11,199 nucleotides of DNA, from NCBI GenBank assembly GCA_007133745.1, contig SLMC01000218.1:1-11199 (forward strand), in the 5' to 3' direction. This DNA is from Kiritimatiellia bacterium. Its GTDB lineage: Bacteria > Verrucomicrobiota > Kiritimatiellia > UBA8416 > SLMC01. The notes under the pieces were generated by a model that was not told the origin of the DNA, ran no database searches, and worked only from the letters and a program-made list of their open reading frames with translations. The position numbers and the translations under genes were made by a program. This document shows positions 11,184-11,199 of the stretch, in pieces. Numbering within the stretch: position 1 is the stretch's first letter; every line of letters starts with the position of its first letter.

Positions 11184-11199
11184 GGCGGGGATGAGCAGG

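Noticed and set aside
11191..11199. Possible start of a further gene at the right edge (ATG after GAGGCGGGG)
   Set aside because: Only nine bases remain, too few to support a call.

Overview
The window looks like a GC-rich bacterial chromosome segment. The organism is probably anaerobic: thiazole synthesis uses the oxygen-sensitive radical-SAM tyrosine lyase ThiH, and there are several low-potential Fe-S proteins and a Crp/Fnr regulator. An ECF sigma factor fused by overlap to a FecR/jelly-roll anti-sigma protein, a PF12831-type FAD oxidoreductase and many short hairpin-forming intergenic repeats suggest a PVC-type lineage (Lentisphaerota, Kiritimatiellota, Planctomycetota) or Hydrogenedentota. 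This placement is inference from gene style, not from a marker gene.

Layout. Everything from 1 to 4577 is on the minus strand and every gene from 4757 on is on the plus strand. Minus strand, in transcription order: a three-gene redox operon (a 285-residue dicluster Fe-S protein, a small cupin and a 62-residue ferredoxin, 4577 to 3193) ending at a good Rho-independent terminator (3107 to 3080); then thiS, thiG and thiH (2907 to 541) for the thiazole half of thiamine; then the N-terminal part of queF (7-deazaguanine nitrile reductase, queuosine pathway), cut by the window edge. Plus strand: an FAD-dependent oxidoreductase and a Crp/Fnr regulator (4757 to 6877); a 429-base gap rich in small hairpins; a truncated acyltransferase-like fragment and a DUF2892 membrane protein; an ECF sigma factor overlapping a FecR-type anti-sigma protein with a C-terminal jelly-roll domain; and an AraC-type regulator.

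Most interesting region. The divergent intergenic region 4578-4756 holds a perfect FNR-type palindrome, TTGAC-TTTA-GTCAA. It sits exactly 41.5 bases upstream of the start point predicted from a TATCTT -10 box facing the Fe-S operon, which is class II activator geometry. The Crp/Fnr protein encoded 1.5 kb away has the E-x-x-S-R recognition-helix signature that reads TTGA half-sites, but lacks the N-terminal cysteine cluster of FNR. The ferredoxins, the cupin, the flavoprotein and the regulator may therefore form one self-regulated anaerobic or nitrosative-stress redox module. No hcp gene is visible, although hcp is the expected partner of such regulators.

The gaps between genes are crowded with repeats: a 62-base GGAAT-rich repeat (two full copies and one partial inverted copy), a 98-99-base GT/CA-rich self-complementary repeat (two copies about 3.1 kb apart), a near-perfect 49-base hairpin inside the thiS-thiG gap, runs of adjacent small hairpins, and a 106-base element with 9-base terminal inverted repeats and three internal stems ahead of the sigma factor gene.
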